A DNA stretch of 64,000 bases from Pseudoxanthomonas sp. Its GTDB lineage: Bacteria; Pseudomonadota; Gammaproteobacteria; Xanthomonadales; Xanthomonadaceae. Below, piece after piece: positions 45,678 through 55,007 of this stretch. The stretch's first letter is position 1, and each line of letters opens with the position of its first letter. Location of the stretch: NCBI RefSeq assembly GCF_027498035.1, contig NZ_CP114978.1, forward strand, positions 682,001 through 746,000, written 5' to 3'. The translations under genes and the position numbers were made by a program. Under the pieces are notes generated by a model. The model was not told the DNA's origin, did not search any database, and saw only the letters and a list, made by a program, of their open reading frames with translations.

Positions 45678-47477
45678 ATGAGCGAACGCATTATCCGAAT
45701 CGGTGGCGCTTCCGGCTTCTGGGGAGACTCGCCGGAAGCATCAATGCAGCTGGCCCAGGCCGGGGTGGACTACATCATCTTCGACTATCTGGCCGAGGTG
45801 ACGATGGCGATCATGGCACGTGCTCGCGCCAAGGATCCCGCGCTTGGTTACGCGACCGACTTCGTGCGTCCGGTCATGGCGGCCCTGCTGCCGGGCTTGG
45901 CGGGCTCGGGCCTGAAGATCCTGGCCAATGCCGGCGGAATGAATCCCTATGCCTGCCGCGATGCACTGCAGCTACTGGCCGGCGAGCTTGGCGTCACGCT
46001 GAAGGTCGCCGTCATTACCGGCGATGACGTGATGCCGCAGTTCGAGGCTGTGCGTGAATCCGGTGCGCGCGAGATCGACAGTGGTGAGGCGCTGCCGGAA
46101 AAGGCCTGGAGCGCCAACGCCTACCTCGGTGCTGTACCCATTGCCGCTGCGCTCGCCGCAGGCGCCGATGTGGTGATCACCGGACGATGCGCAGACAGCG
46201 CGCTGGCGCTGGGCCCGCTGATCAAGGAGTTCGGCTGGTCGCTCGAGGACTATGACCGGCTCGCGGCGGGAAGCCTTGCCGGCCACATCATCGAATGCGG
46301 CTGCCAGGCGACGGGCGGGAATTTCACCGACTGGCGCCAGGTCGATGGCTGGAACGACATGGGCTTCCCGATCGTTGAGTGCTCGGCCGATGGCAGCTTT
46401 GTCGTCACCAAGGCCGCTGGCACCGGGGGGCTGGTCAGCCCGCTGTCGGTCGGCGAGCAGGTCGTCTACGAAATCGGCGATCCGCAGCGCTACGTGCTGC
46501 CCGACGTGGTCTGCGACTTTACCCAGGTGCAACTGGAGGCGGCTGGCCCCGACCGAGTGCGCATCAGCGGCGCGCGCGGCACCCCGCCAACCGACAGTTA
46601 CAAGGTCAGTTCCACCTTCCAGGACGGTTATCGCTGTACCGCGATGTTCACCCTGTGCGGGCGCGAAGCCAAAGCCAAGGCGCAGCGGGTCGCCGATGCG
46701 TTGTTGGCGCGTACCCGCCGCTTGTTCGAACAGCGCGGCCTGGGCGATTACATGCGCACCAGCCTCAAGATCCTGGGTACCGAAGACCAGTACGGTCCGC
46801 ACGCAAACCCGGCCCTGCAGCAGTCGCGGGAGGTAGTCCTCAGGCTGGACGTGCAGCATCTGGAGCGCGAAGCGGCGGCGATCTTCGCGCGCGAGATCCC
46901 GCCCGCCGGACTGGCCATGGCACCGGGACGCTGCGGGATGATGGGGCGTCCAAACGTGCAACCGGTGATCGGGCACGCCGCCTTCCTGTTGCCGAAGACC
47001 AGCCTGACGGTACTGCTCGACGTGGATGGCGAACGTCGGGAAATTTCCATCCCGCCCGGCACCGCGCCGTCGATCGCAACGACATCGGTCGCAGCTGGCC
47101 CAACCGGTCCGGTTTACGACGGGCCGACCAGGCGCGTTCCTCTTTACGAACTGGCCTGCGCCCGCAGCGGCGACAAAGGCGACAGCGTCAACATCGGCGT
47201 CATCGCACGCGATCCGCGACTGTTGCCGGTCCTGCGCGCCGAACTGTCCGCCGAGCGAGTGAAGGATTACCTCTCCCACCTGGTGCTTGGCACGGTGGAG
47301 CGGTGGGAGCTGCCCGGGATGAACGCATTCAACTTCCTGCTCAGGCAAGCGTTGGCGGGAGGCGGCACGCGCTCCCTGCGCAACGATCCGCAGGGAAAAA
47401 CCTTTGCGCAGATGCTGCTCGACATCGAACTGGACGTGCCTGTCCAGTTGTTGCCGCTGCCTGCCCAGTCCGACTAG
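45678..47477 (+). CDS. atuA: Acyclic terpene utilisation protein AtuA
   Basis: 599 aa from ATG 45678. The N-terminal two thirds are the AtuA (DUF1446) domain (IRIGGASGFWGDSPEASMQL; NAGGMNPYACRDALQLLAG; ADVVITGRCADSALALGPL; CQATGGNFTDW). The last ~110 residues are the AtuA-like ferredoxin-fold domain (LYELACARSGDKGDSVNIGV). In Pseudomonas aeruginosa AtuA is needed for citronellol/geraniol growth and probably removes acetate from 3-hydroxy-3-isohexenylglutaryl-CoA. It is about 9 kb away from atuC/atuF here, unlike the compact Pseudomonas cluster. Confidence 0.88.
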   Translation: MSERIIRIGGASGFWGDSPEASMQLAQAGVDYIIFDYLAEVTMAIMARARAKDPALGYATDFVRPVMAALLPGLAGSGLKILANAGGMNPYACRDALQLLAGELGVTLKVAVITGDDVMPQFEAVRESGAREIDSGEALPEKAWSANAYLGAVPIAAALAAGADVVITGRCADSALALGPLIKEFGWSLEDYDRLAAGSLAGHIIECGCQATGGNFTDWRQVDGWNDMGFPIVECSADGSFVVTKAAGTGGLVSPLSVGEQVVYEIGDPQRYVLPDVVCDFTQVQLEAAGPDRVRISGARGTPPTDSYKVSSTFQDGYRCTAMFTLCGREAKAKAQRVADALLARTRRLFEQRGLGDYMRTSLKILGTEDQYGPHANPALQQSREVVLRLDVQHLEREAAAIFAREIPPAGLAMAPGRCGMMGRPNVQPVIGHAAFLLPKTSLTVLLDVDGERREISIPPGTAPSIATTSVAAGPTGPVYDGPTRRVPLYELACARSGDKGDSVNIGVIARDPRLLPVLRAELSAERVKDYLSHLVLGTVERWELPGMNAFNFLLRQALAGGGTRSLRNDPQGKTFAQMLLDIELDVPVQLLPLPAQSD

Positions 47478-47493
47478 TCGAAGGAGAGCGTCC

Positions 47494-48288
47494 TTGAAGT
47501 ATTCCGATTACCAGCACCTGCAGTTCGAGCGCAGGGGGCGCGTCCTTGAAGTGGTCATGAACCGGCCGGACAAGATGAATGCGGTCGATGAGCAACTGCA
47601 CGGCGAACTGGCGCGGGTGTTCACCGATGCGGCGCATGATCCTGAAAGCGATGTCATCGTGCTGACCGGCGCGGGCAAGATGTTTTCCGCTGGCGGCGAC
47701 ATCGAGTTGCTGCAGCGGGGGATCGATGACCCTGCCTTCATGGAAGCGATGGCGCTGGAGGGAAAGCAGCTGTTGTTCTCGCTGCTTGATTGCGAAAAAC
47801 CGGTGATCGCCAAGGTCAATGGCCACGCCACGGGGCTAGGCGCGACGATGGCGCTGTTCTGCGATGTGATCTTCGCCGCCGACCATGCACGCATCGGCGA
47901 TCCCCATGTGGCGGTGGGGCTGACCGCGGGTGACGGCGGTGCCGTGATCTGGCCACAGCTGATCGGGTACGCGCGGGCCAAGGAATATCTGATGACCGGC
48001 GAGCTGGTTTCGGCGGTCGACGCGGCGCGCATCGGGTTGATCAACCACGCCGTTCCGGCGGCCGAGCTCGACGCGCGTGTGGCCGAGTTCGCAGACCGCC
48101 TGGCCGCAGGTGCGGGTCGTGCGATCCGCTGGACCAAAATGGCCATCAACATCCGCCTCAAGCAGGTTGCGCAGTCGGTCATGGATGCGTCAGTGGCCTA
48201 CGAGTTGATGTCGTCACGGACGGCCGATCACCAAGAGGCTGTCAATGCCTTCAGGGAACGCCGTAAGCCGGTCTTCACTGGCCGCTGA
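47494..48288 (+). CDS. Enoyl-CoA hydratase/isomerase family protein
   Basis: 264 aa from TTG 47494 with AAGGAG upstream; the frame upstream of it is the end of atuA. Oxyanion loop KMFSAGGDIELL and block GHATGLGATMALFCDVIFA. It starts 16 nt after atuA and ends 14 nt before the CoA ligase gene, so the three are co-transcribed. Substrate unknown. Confidence 0.8.
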   Translation: MKYSDYQHLQFERRGRVLEVVMNRPDKMNAVDEQLHGELARVFTDAAHDPESDVIVLTGAGKMFSAGGDIELLQRGIDDPAFMEAMALEGKQLLFSLLDCEKPVIAKVNGHATGLGATMALFCDVIFAADHARIGDPHVAVGLTAGDGGAVIWPQLIGYARAKEYLMTGELVSAVDAARIGLINHAVPAAELDARVAEFADRLAAGAGRAIRWTKMAINIRLKQVAQSVMDASVAYELMSSRTADHQEAVNAFRERRKPVFTGR

Positions 48289-48302
48289 ATTGGAGGTGTG
48301 GG

Positions 48303-50198
48303 ATGGATACGCACGCAGGCCGAAGTGTGGGCAGTGAGCTCGAAGACCCGCAGCTAGCGCTGCCCAGCGCGTTGCGCGGGCAGACGATGGCGCGCCTGTT
48401 TTGGGCCCGCTGTGCGGAGCGCGGAAACAAGATTGCGCTGCGGCGGACACGGAACGGGCATCGTCGCCAGGTGAGCTGGCGCGAGTATGGAGACAACGCA
48501 CGCCTGACAGGCGTGGGGCTCCTGTCGCTGGACGTGGGCGGCCAGGACGTGGTTTCCATTTTGGCCGAGGGTTGCCCGGAATGGCTGTACGCGGACTTCG
48601 GCACGCAGGGAATCGGCGCCATCTGCAACGGCATCTACACCACCAGCAGCGCCGAGCAGGTCGCGCATGTCCTGCGCGACAGTGCGACCGTGCTGTGCAT
48701 CGTCGATGAAAGGAAACAGCTCGACAAGGTGTTGGCTATCCGCGACGAATGCCCAAGCCTGCGTTGGATCATCGTTATCGATCCAGCGGCACTAGAGGGG
48801 ATCGACGATCCGATGGTGGTGAGCTTCATCGACCTACTGGCGATGGGAAGGCGATTCGACCTGGAGCATCCGGGCTTCTGGGAAGAAAGACTGGCCTCGG
48901 GACGACACGAGGACATCGCGATGCTGGTCTATACCTCCGGGACGACCGGGCCGCCCAAGGGCGCGATGCTGACCAATACGAGCCTGATCTTCCTGATGGA
49001 AACCGAGCCCAGCGTCATGGCGCAGGGTCCTGACGATGAGTTCCTGAATTTCCTGCCGCTATGCCACACCGCGGGCCGGCTGCTGTCGGCGATCTTTCCC
49101 GTCAGAAGCGCCTGCGGGGTCACCTTCGTAGAACGTGCCGATACGCTGGCCGCCGAGATGAAGGAGTTGCAGCCAAGTCTGTTCTTCGCACCGCCCCGCC
49201 TGTGGTCCAAGATCCATGCCGGTGTCGAAGCTTCAATGGTGAAGGCGTCGGCGTCGCGGCGGCTGGCCTACGGGCTCGCATTTTCGGTGGGCTACCGCCG
49301 GGCGCGCTGGCTGGTGGCGCACCGTCCGCCGCCGCTCTGGATCAACCTGCTGTACGGCCTGGCCGATCGCTTGGTCTTCCGTGGACTCAAGCACAGCGTT
49401 GGCCTGGGTCGGTGCACCTCGCCACTGACTGGCGCGGCGCCGATCCCGTCCGAGGTCGTCAATTGGTACGTCGCCCTTGGCATCGAGTTACGTGAAGCCT
49501 ACGGACAGACCGAGGCGACCGGGCTGATCGCCACTACGCCGGACGGTAGCTACAAGGTCGGCACAGCAGGGCGACCGCTGCCCCATACCAAGGTCAGACT
49601 TGGGGACCGTGACGAGATCCTCGTACAGGGTCCCAATGTGTTCAAGGGTTACTACAACCAGCCGGAGAAATCGAAAGAGACCTTGGCCGATGGCTGGCTC
49701 AAGACCGGCGATGTCGGGCGCTTCGACGGTGACGGCTGGCTGTATATCGTCGATCGTCTTAGCGACATCATTATCACCGACGGCGGCAAAAACATCTCAC
49801 CCACGGAAATCGAGAACAAGCTCAAGGCGGCGCCGTATATCGCCGATGCGATCGTCATCGGCGACCGGCGGCCCTACCTCACTGGTCTGATCGTCATCGA
49901 TTTCGAAAGCGTCGCCCAGCACGCCCGCGAGAAGCACTTCGCGCTCGCTGATTTCGCAAGCTTGAGCCAGGCCCCGGAAGTGGTCGCCCTGATCGAGCGA
50001 TCGGTAACGACCGTGAACCAGCAACTGTCGCGAGTGGAAACGGTGAAGCGTTTCAGGCTCATTGATCGACAGCCGACGATCGAGCATGGCGACCTGACAG
50101 CAACCGGCAAACTCAAGCGCAGCATCTTTACGCAGAAGTACAGCGCGCTGATCGACGACATGTACGCCGGCAAGCAAGACGAACCGGGCGCCCAGTAG
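48303..50198 (+). CDS. AMP-dependent acyl-CoA synthetase (long-chain fatty-acid ligase/AtuH type)
   Basis: 631 aa ANL-superfamily ligase. AMP-binding loop YTSGTTGPPKGAM (about 215-227), acceptor motif EAYGQTEATGL, C-terminal GWLKTGDVG and the hinge/Lys region DIIITDGGKNISPTEIEN. It activates a free acid to CoA with ATP. In Pseudomonas the atu cluster ends with such a ligase (AtuH). Here it would activate the ring-opened or acyclic terpenoid acid. It is followed by three tandem hairpins. Confidence 0.85.
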   Translation: MDTHAGRSVGSELEDPQLALPSALRGQTMARLFWARCAERGNKIALRRTRNGHRRQVSWREYGDNARLTGVGLLSLDVGGQDVVSILAEGCPEWLYADFGTQGIGAICNGIYTTSSAEQVAHVLRDSATVLCIVDERKQLDKVLAIRDECPSLRWIIVIDPAALEGIDDPMVVSFIDLLAMGRRFDLEHPGFWEERLASGRHEDIAMLVYTSGTTGPPKGAMLTNTSLIFLMETEPSVMAQGPDDEFLNFLPLCHTAGRLLSAIFPVRSACGVTFVERADTLAAEMKELQPSLFFAPPRLWSKIHAGVEASMVKASASRRLAYGLAFSVGYRRARWLVAHRPPPLWINLLYGLADRLVFRGLKHSVGLGRCTSPLTGAAPIPSEVVNWYVALGIELREAYGQTEATGLIATTPDGSYKVGTAGRPLPHTKVRLGDRDEILVQGPNVFKGYYNQPEKSKETLADGWLKTGDVGRFDGDGWLYIVDRLSDIIITDGGKNISPTEIENKLKAAPYIADAIVIGDRRPYLTGLIVIDFESVAQHAREKHFALADFASLSQAPEVVALIERSVTTVNQQLSRVETVKRFRLIDRQPTIEHGDLTATGKLKRSIFTQKYSALIDDMYAGKQDEPGAQ

Positions 50199-50204
50199 GC
50201 ACAA

Positions 50205-50280
50205 GACGGTGCCGGGCACCGTCGATATGGTCATCAGCAAGTGGCGGCACCTGCCGCCACGCAATGCAGGCAACTGCATT
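50205..50280 (+). other. Three tandem stem-loops between CoA-ligase and FadB-like genes
   Basis: Perfect inverted repeats: GACGGTGC-CGG-GCACCGTC (50205-50223), GTGGCGGCA-CC-TGCCGCCAC (50241-50260) and AATGCAG-GCAA-CTGCATT (50263-50280). They fill most of the 133-bp intercistronic gap. They could attenuate transcription or set RNA processing between the two halves of the operon. Confidence 0.5.
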
Positions 50281-50331
50281 TCCATGAAGACGGGCAGCAA
50301 CAGCAACCGTCAAGAGAGAGCAGGCTTAGCG

Positions 50332-52428
50332 ATGGCATCGGCGACGCAACCAACGGTTGAGGGCATCTCCATCGCGCTGCTCGATCGCCCGCCAGTCAAT
50401 AGTCTGGGACATGCGCTTCGGGTCCAAATCGCATCGGTGATCGAAGCGGCCAACGATGCTCCGGAGATCCGGGTCATCGTGCTTGTCGGTGCAGGCCAGG
50501 TTTTCTCCGGCGGCGCGGACATCCGCGAGTTCGGTACTCCGGCCAGCACGGCCGAACCGACCGTGCGCACGCTGATCGGAATGATCGAATCGAGCAGCAA
50601 GCCGGTCATTGCTGCCATCGAGGGCTTTGCGCTTGGCGGCGGGCTTGAACTGGCGCTAGCCTGCCATTTCCGCGTGGCCACGCGGGAGGCAAAGATCGCA
50701 TTGCCCGAGGTCAAGCTGGGGTTGATGCCGGGCGCCGGCGGCACCCAGCGCCTGCCGCGCCTGATCGGCGCGGAAACCGCATTGAACATGATCATGACGG
50801 GGCAAACGCTCGGCGCAGTCGAACTTGAGGAGTCGGGCTTGTTTGATGCCCTCATCGATGGCGATCTGATCCAGGGCGTGGTCGCCTTCGCCGCCGAAGT
50901 GGCGGCCGGGAAACGCGAAGCGATCCTTGCCCGCAATCGTGCGGTCGTTCTCGACAACGCCGACGCGTACTTCGAGTACGCACGTCGCAGCCTTGCGTCG
51001 AGCACGCGACAGTCCGAAGCACCACTGAAATGCATCGATGCGGTCGCCGCGGCGGTGGGCAAGCCATACGACGACACGCTGGAGCGGAAGGCCTTCTTCG
51101 AGCTGGTCACAAGCCCGGTCTCGCGAGCGCTACGCCATCGGTTCCAGGCAGAGCGCGCGTGTTCCAAGATCGCAGACCTGCCGCCGGGCACGGCCACGCA
51201 CGCGGTGGAGCAGGTGGGTGTCATCGGTGCTGGAACGATGGGCGCCGGCATTGCCATGGCGATGCTAGACGCAGGCATTCAGGTGCTGCTCATGGACCAG
51301 CGCAGGGACGCACTTGAGCGCGGCATCGAGGCCATCCGCGGCAACTACGGACGATCCCTTGCCAAGGGCAAGGTGAGCGCAGAGCAGGTGGAGCAACGCC
51401 TGAATCTGCTACGCGGCGTGCTCGACTACCAGGACCTGGCCGGGGTTGACCTGGTCATCGAAGCTGTATTCGAAGACATGGCGGTCAAGGAATCTGTCTT
51501 CAGCACGCTGGATGCGGTGATGAAGCCCGGCGCGATCCTGGCGTCCAATACCTCGACCCTGGATCTTGACCAGATCGCAGCGTTCACCAAGCGGCCGCAG
51601 GACGTAGTCGGGCTGCACTTCTTCAGCCCGGCCAACGTGATGCGCCTGCTTGAAGTGGTGCGAGGTCGGCAGACCGGCGACGCGGTGCTGGCGACGGTGA
51701 TGCAGCTGGCCAAGCGGATCGGCAAGATCGCTGTGGTGTCGGGGGTCTGCGACGGATTTATCGGCAATCGCATGTTCGGACACTACACGCGCGTGGCCGG
51801 CCTGTTGGTCGAGGAAGGCGCCAGCCCGCAGCAGGTGGACCGGGCGTTAGAGGCATGGGGCATGTCCATGGGACCGTTCCGCATGGGCGACATGGCCGGC
51901 CTGGACATCGTACTGGCCGTGCGCAGCCGGCACTACAAGACACATCCTGAATGGAAATTCCCGCGCTCGCTCGACCGCCTGTGCGAACTCGGCCGTCTAG
52001 GTCAGAAGACCGGGAAGGGTTGGTATCGCTATGCATCGGGACAACGGGTGGCGCTGGCTGATCCGGAAGTGGATGCACTCCTCGACGAATACCGGCGCGA
52101 GCAGGGCATCGCGCCGCGGCTGATGAGTGACGAGGAGATCGTGCAGCGCTGCATCTTCGCGCTGGTGAACGAGGCCTCGGCGCTGCTGGAAGAGGGCATC
52201 GCGCAGCGCGCCTCGGACGTGGACGTTGTCGCACTGAATGGATACGCCTTCCCCGCCCACCGCGGCGGGCCGCTGTTTTACGCGCAAGAGCAGGGTCTGT
52301 ACAGCGTGGTGCGTGCAATGAAGCAGTTCGGTGACCAATCCGGCGATACCTTCTGGAAACCATCACCGTTGCTGGTCGGTCTGGCGGAAGCGCAATCTTC
52401 TTTCAGCAGCATCGGAGCTACGCCATGA
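50332..52428 (+). CDS. FadB/FadJ-like fusion: enoyl-CoA hydratase plus 3-hydroxyacyl-CoA dehydrogenase
   Basis: 698 aa from ATG 50332. N-terminal crotonase (FSGGADIREFG; GFALGGGLELALACHFRVA; LGLMPGAGGTQRLPRL). Middle NAD domain with GVIGAGTMGAGIAMAML (about 295-311) and SNTSTLDLDQIA, then HFFSPANVMRLLEVVRG. The C-terminal 3HCDH domains include GFIGNRMFGHYTR. It performs hydration and NAD-dependent oxidation in beta-oxidation. The stop overlaps the thiolase start (ATGA 52425-52428). Confidence 0.9.
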   Translation: MASATQPTVEGISIALLDRPPVNSLGHALRVQIASVIEAANDAPEIRVIVLVGAGQVFSGGADIREFGTPASTAEPTVRTLIGMIESSSKPVIAAIEGFALGGGLELALACHFRVATREAKIALPEVKLGLMPGAGGTQRLPRLIGAETALNMIMTGQTLGAVELEESGLFDALIDGDLIQGVVAFAAEVAAGKREAILARNRAVVLDNADAYFEYARRSLASSTRQSEAPLKCIDAVAAAVGKPYDDTLERKAFFELVTSPVSRALRHRFQAERACSKIADLPPGTATHAVEQVGVIGAGTMGAGIAMAMLDAGIQVLLMDQRRDALERGIEAIRGNYGRSLAKGKVSAEQVEQRLNLLRGVLDYQDLAGVDLVIEAVFEDMAVKESVFSTLDAVMKPGAILASNTSTLDLDQIAAFTKRPQDVVGLHFFSPANVMRLLEVVRGRQTGDAVLATVMQLAKRIGKIAVVSGVCDGFIGNRMFGHYTRVAGLLVEEGASPQQVDRALEAWGMSMGPFRMGDMAGLDIVLAVRSRHYKTHPEWKFPRSLDRLCELGRLGQKTGKGWYRYASGQRVALADPEVDALLDEYRREQGIAPRLMSDEEIVQRCIFALVNEASALLEEGIAQRASDVDVVALNGYAFPAHRGGPLFYAQEQGLYSVVRAMKQFGDQSGDTFWKPSPLLVGLAEAQSSFSSIGATP

Positions 52429-53603
52429 CCGAAGCTGTCATCGTGTCCACCGCGCGGACCGGGCTGGCCAAGTCCTTCAAGGGCGCGTTCAACATGACCC
52501 ACGGCGCCACGATGGGCGGGCATGCGATCGCGCATGCGGTCCAGCGCGCAGGTGTCGATTCAGGCGAGGTCGATGACGTGGTCATGGGCTGTGCGAATCC
52601 GGAAGGCGCCACCGGCCACAACATTGCCCGCCAAGCTGCGTTGCGCGCCGGACTCCCGGTGACCGTCGCGGGCATGACGGTCAACCGTTTCTGCTCGTCC
52701 GGGCTGCAGGCCATCGCGACCGCGGCGCACCGGATCATCGTGGACGGCGCTCCGGTGATGGTGGCCGGCGGGGTGGAGTCGATTTCCTGCGTGCAGGGCC
52801 AGCAGAACCAGTTCATGAAGCACGATCCCTGGCTGGTAAAGCACAAGCCCGACATCTACATGTCGATGCTGCAGACCGCAGAGAACGTCGCTGCGCGCTA
52901 CGGCATTCCGCGCGATCGCCAGGACGCGTACGGCGTGGCCAGTCAGCTGCGCGCGGCCAAGGCGCAGGCCGAAGGTCGCTTCGATGCGGAAATCGTTGCA
53001 ATGACCACGCGCATGGCGGAGACGGACAAGGCCAGCGGCCACATCGTCACCCGTGAAGTCACCATCGCCCACGACGAAGGAATCCGCGCCGATACCACCA
53101 CCGAAGGCGTGGCCAGGATCAGGCCGGCGCTGCCGGGTGGGAGCGTGACCGCGGGCAACGCCAGCCAGTTCTCCGACGGTGCATCGGCGTGCGTGCTCAT
53201 GGACGCGCGGCTTGCTAAGCAGCGTGGGATCGAGCCGCTCGGGATTTTCCGCGGTTTCGCGGTCGCCGGCTGTGAACCCGACGAGATGGGTATCGGCCCG
53301 GTTTTTGCGATTCCAAAATTGCTCAGGTCCGCCGGGCTACGCGTGGAAGACATCGGGCTGTGGGAACTTAATGAAGCCTTTGCGGTACAGGTGCTGTACT
53401 GCCGCGACCGGCTGGGCATCCCGGACGATCGACTCAATGTCGACGGCGGCGCCATCGCCGTGGGACATCCCTATGGTGTCACCGGTTCACGCCTGACCGG
53501 GCATGCGCTGATCGAAGGCAAGCGCCGGGGCGTGCGACATGTCGTGGTGAGCATGTGCATCGGCGGTGGCCAGGGCGCGGCGGCGCTGTTCGAGATCCCA
53601 TGA
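52425..53603 (+). CDS. Acetyl-CoA acyltransferase (thiolase)
   Basis: 392 aa. The acylated Cys is in VNRFCSSGLQAIA (about 90), the base region is GGAIAVGHPYGVTGSR, and the C-terminal Cys is in SMCIGGGQGAA. It splits 3-oxoacyl-CoA with CoA, completing beta-oxidation with the FadB-like protein, to which it is translationally coupled. Confidence 0.92.
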   Translation: MTEAVIVSTARTGLAKSFKGAFNMTHGATMGGHAIAHAVQRAGVDSGEVDDVVMGCANPEGATGHNIARQAALRAGLPVTVAGMTVNRFCSSGLQAIATAAHRIIVDGAPVMVAGGVESISCVQGQQNQFMKHDPWLVKHKPDIYMSMLQTAENVAARYGIPRDRQDAYGVASQLRAAKAQAEGRFDAEIVAMTTRMAETDKASGHIVTREVTIAHDEGIRADTTTEGVARIRPALPGGSVTAGNASQFSDGASACVLMDARLAKQRGIEPLGIFRGFAVAGCEPDEMGIGPVFAIPKLLRSAGLRVEDIGLWELNEAFAVQVLYCRDRLGIPDDRLNVDGGAIAVGHPYGVTGSRLTGHALIEGKRRGVRHVVVSMCIGGGQGAAALFEIP

Positions 53604-53790
53604 ACGTCGATTCGATCCAGCGCTCCAGTCCGGTGGTGCGTGCTCTTCAACAGGCAACCGCACCCCGCGCTCAGGCGGTGCGCAAGCTGGATCATCAGGA
53701 GGCCCGCCCATGTGGGCTGGGCGCCCTTTACCGGATCATCAAGTCCACCTTCCCGATGCGGACTCCCCGCCGGGACATCTGGAGAGTTGC

Positions 53791-54951
53791 ATGATTTTCA
53801 ATGAGTCAGAACAGATCACGGCGCTGCGCGACATGATCCGGAAGTTCCTGGAGCGGGAAGCGCCGCTGGAACGTGTCGCGGAATGGGACCGGCAGGACAA
53901 GATGCCGCGTGAAATCTTCGATGCGATGGCCGACCTGGGTATCTGCGGCCTGATGGTGCCGGAAGAATACGGCGGCCTGGGCGTTGACGTGGTGGCCACC
54001 ATGGTGGTGGTCGAGGAACTGGCACGTCGCTCGATCTCGATCGCCACGATTTACCTGATGAATGTCTGTTACGGCAGCATGGATATCCTGGCCTTCGGCA
54101 GCGAAGCGCAGAAGCAGGAATTTCTTCCGCGACTTGCCGCCGGTGAATTGATCTTTTCGCTTGGACTGTCCGAGCCTGACGTCGGCGCCGACCTGGCCAG
54201 TGCCAAGGTGACTGCGCGCCGCGAGGGCGAAAAGATCATCATCAATGGCACCAAGCGCTGGTGTACCGGCGCCAATATGACCGACTACATCTATGCCCTG
54301 GTGCGCTCGGGCGAGCCGGATGCGCGCCACAAGAATCTGTCGTTCCTGATCATCCCCACCGATGCGCCTGGCATCAGCATGAGCCACTGGCCGACGATGG
54401 GCTTCCACGGGATCGCCACCAACGATGTGATGTTCGATGACGTCGAAGTGGGACTCGACGCGGTCGTCGGCGGCGAAGAGGCATGGAATCGCGGCTGGCA
54501 GATGCTCACCAGTGCTGCCCTGGAGGCAGAAAAGCTGGTGTGTGCCGCCACTGCCCTGGGCATCGCCACCCAGGCGGTCGAGGACGCCTGGCAGTACGCG
54601 CAGGAGCGCAAGCAGTTCGGCAAGCCGATCTGCACGATCCAATCGATGCGCCATCTGCTGGCCGAGGTGCAGACCCAGCTGCTGGCCGCGCGCCTGATGG
54701 CGCACAACGCCGCCCAGCTCACCAACGCCAATCTGCCGTGCGCCGCGCAGACCTCCATGGCCAAGAACTTCGTGACCCAGACCTGCGTGGAGATCGTCCT
54801 GACCTGCCAGCGCATCCTTGGCGCTTATGGCTATGCGACCGAGTTCCCGATGGAACGCTACGTGCGCGACGTGCTCTGCACCCGCATCCTGGGTGGCTCG
54901 ACCGAGATCCACAAGAACAACATCGCCAATCGACTGGGGCTCCCAAGGTAG
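53791..54951 (+). CDS. Acyl-CoA dehydrogenase with isovaleryl-CoA-dehydrogenase-like catalytic base
   Basis: 386 aa from ATG 53791 (GGAGAG upstream). Signatures: LGLSEPDVGADLASAKV and RWCTGANMTDYI. The C-terminal Glu position reads ILGGSTEIHK (Gly instead of Glu, about 366), while SAALEAEKLVCAA (about 244) carries Glu in the isovaleryl-CoA-dehydrogenase position. This points to a branched or cyclic acyl-CoA substrate. A hairpin-like GC repeat lies in the gap before it (53702-53722). Confidence 0.82.
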   Translation: MIFNESEQITALRDMIRKFLEREAPLERVAEWDRQDKMPREIFDAMADLGICGLMVPEEYGGLGVDVVATMVVVEELARRSISIATIYLMNVCYGSMDILAFGSEAQKQEFLPRLAAGELIFSLGLSEPDVGADLASAKVTARREGEKIIINGTKRWCTGANMTDYIYALVRSGEPDARHKNLSFLIIPTDAPGISMSHWPTMGFHGIATNDVMFDDVEVGLDAVVGGEEAWNRGWQMLTSAALEAEKLVCAATALGIATQAVEDAWQYAQERKQFGKPICTIQSMRHLLAEVQTQLLAARLMAHNAAQLTNANLPCAAQTSMAKNFVTQTCVEIVLTCQRILGAYGYATEFPMERYVRDVLCTRILGGSTEIHKNNIANRLGLPR

Positions 54952-55007
54952 TCAGGCAGTCACCAGACATTCAACGGCGCCGTGTCGCCAAAGCATAGGT
55001 CCAGCAC

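Noticed and set aside
45972..47348. 458-aa open frame on the minus strand
   Set aside because: Lies inside atuA and is antisense to it; GC-rich antisense frames are expected here.
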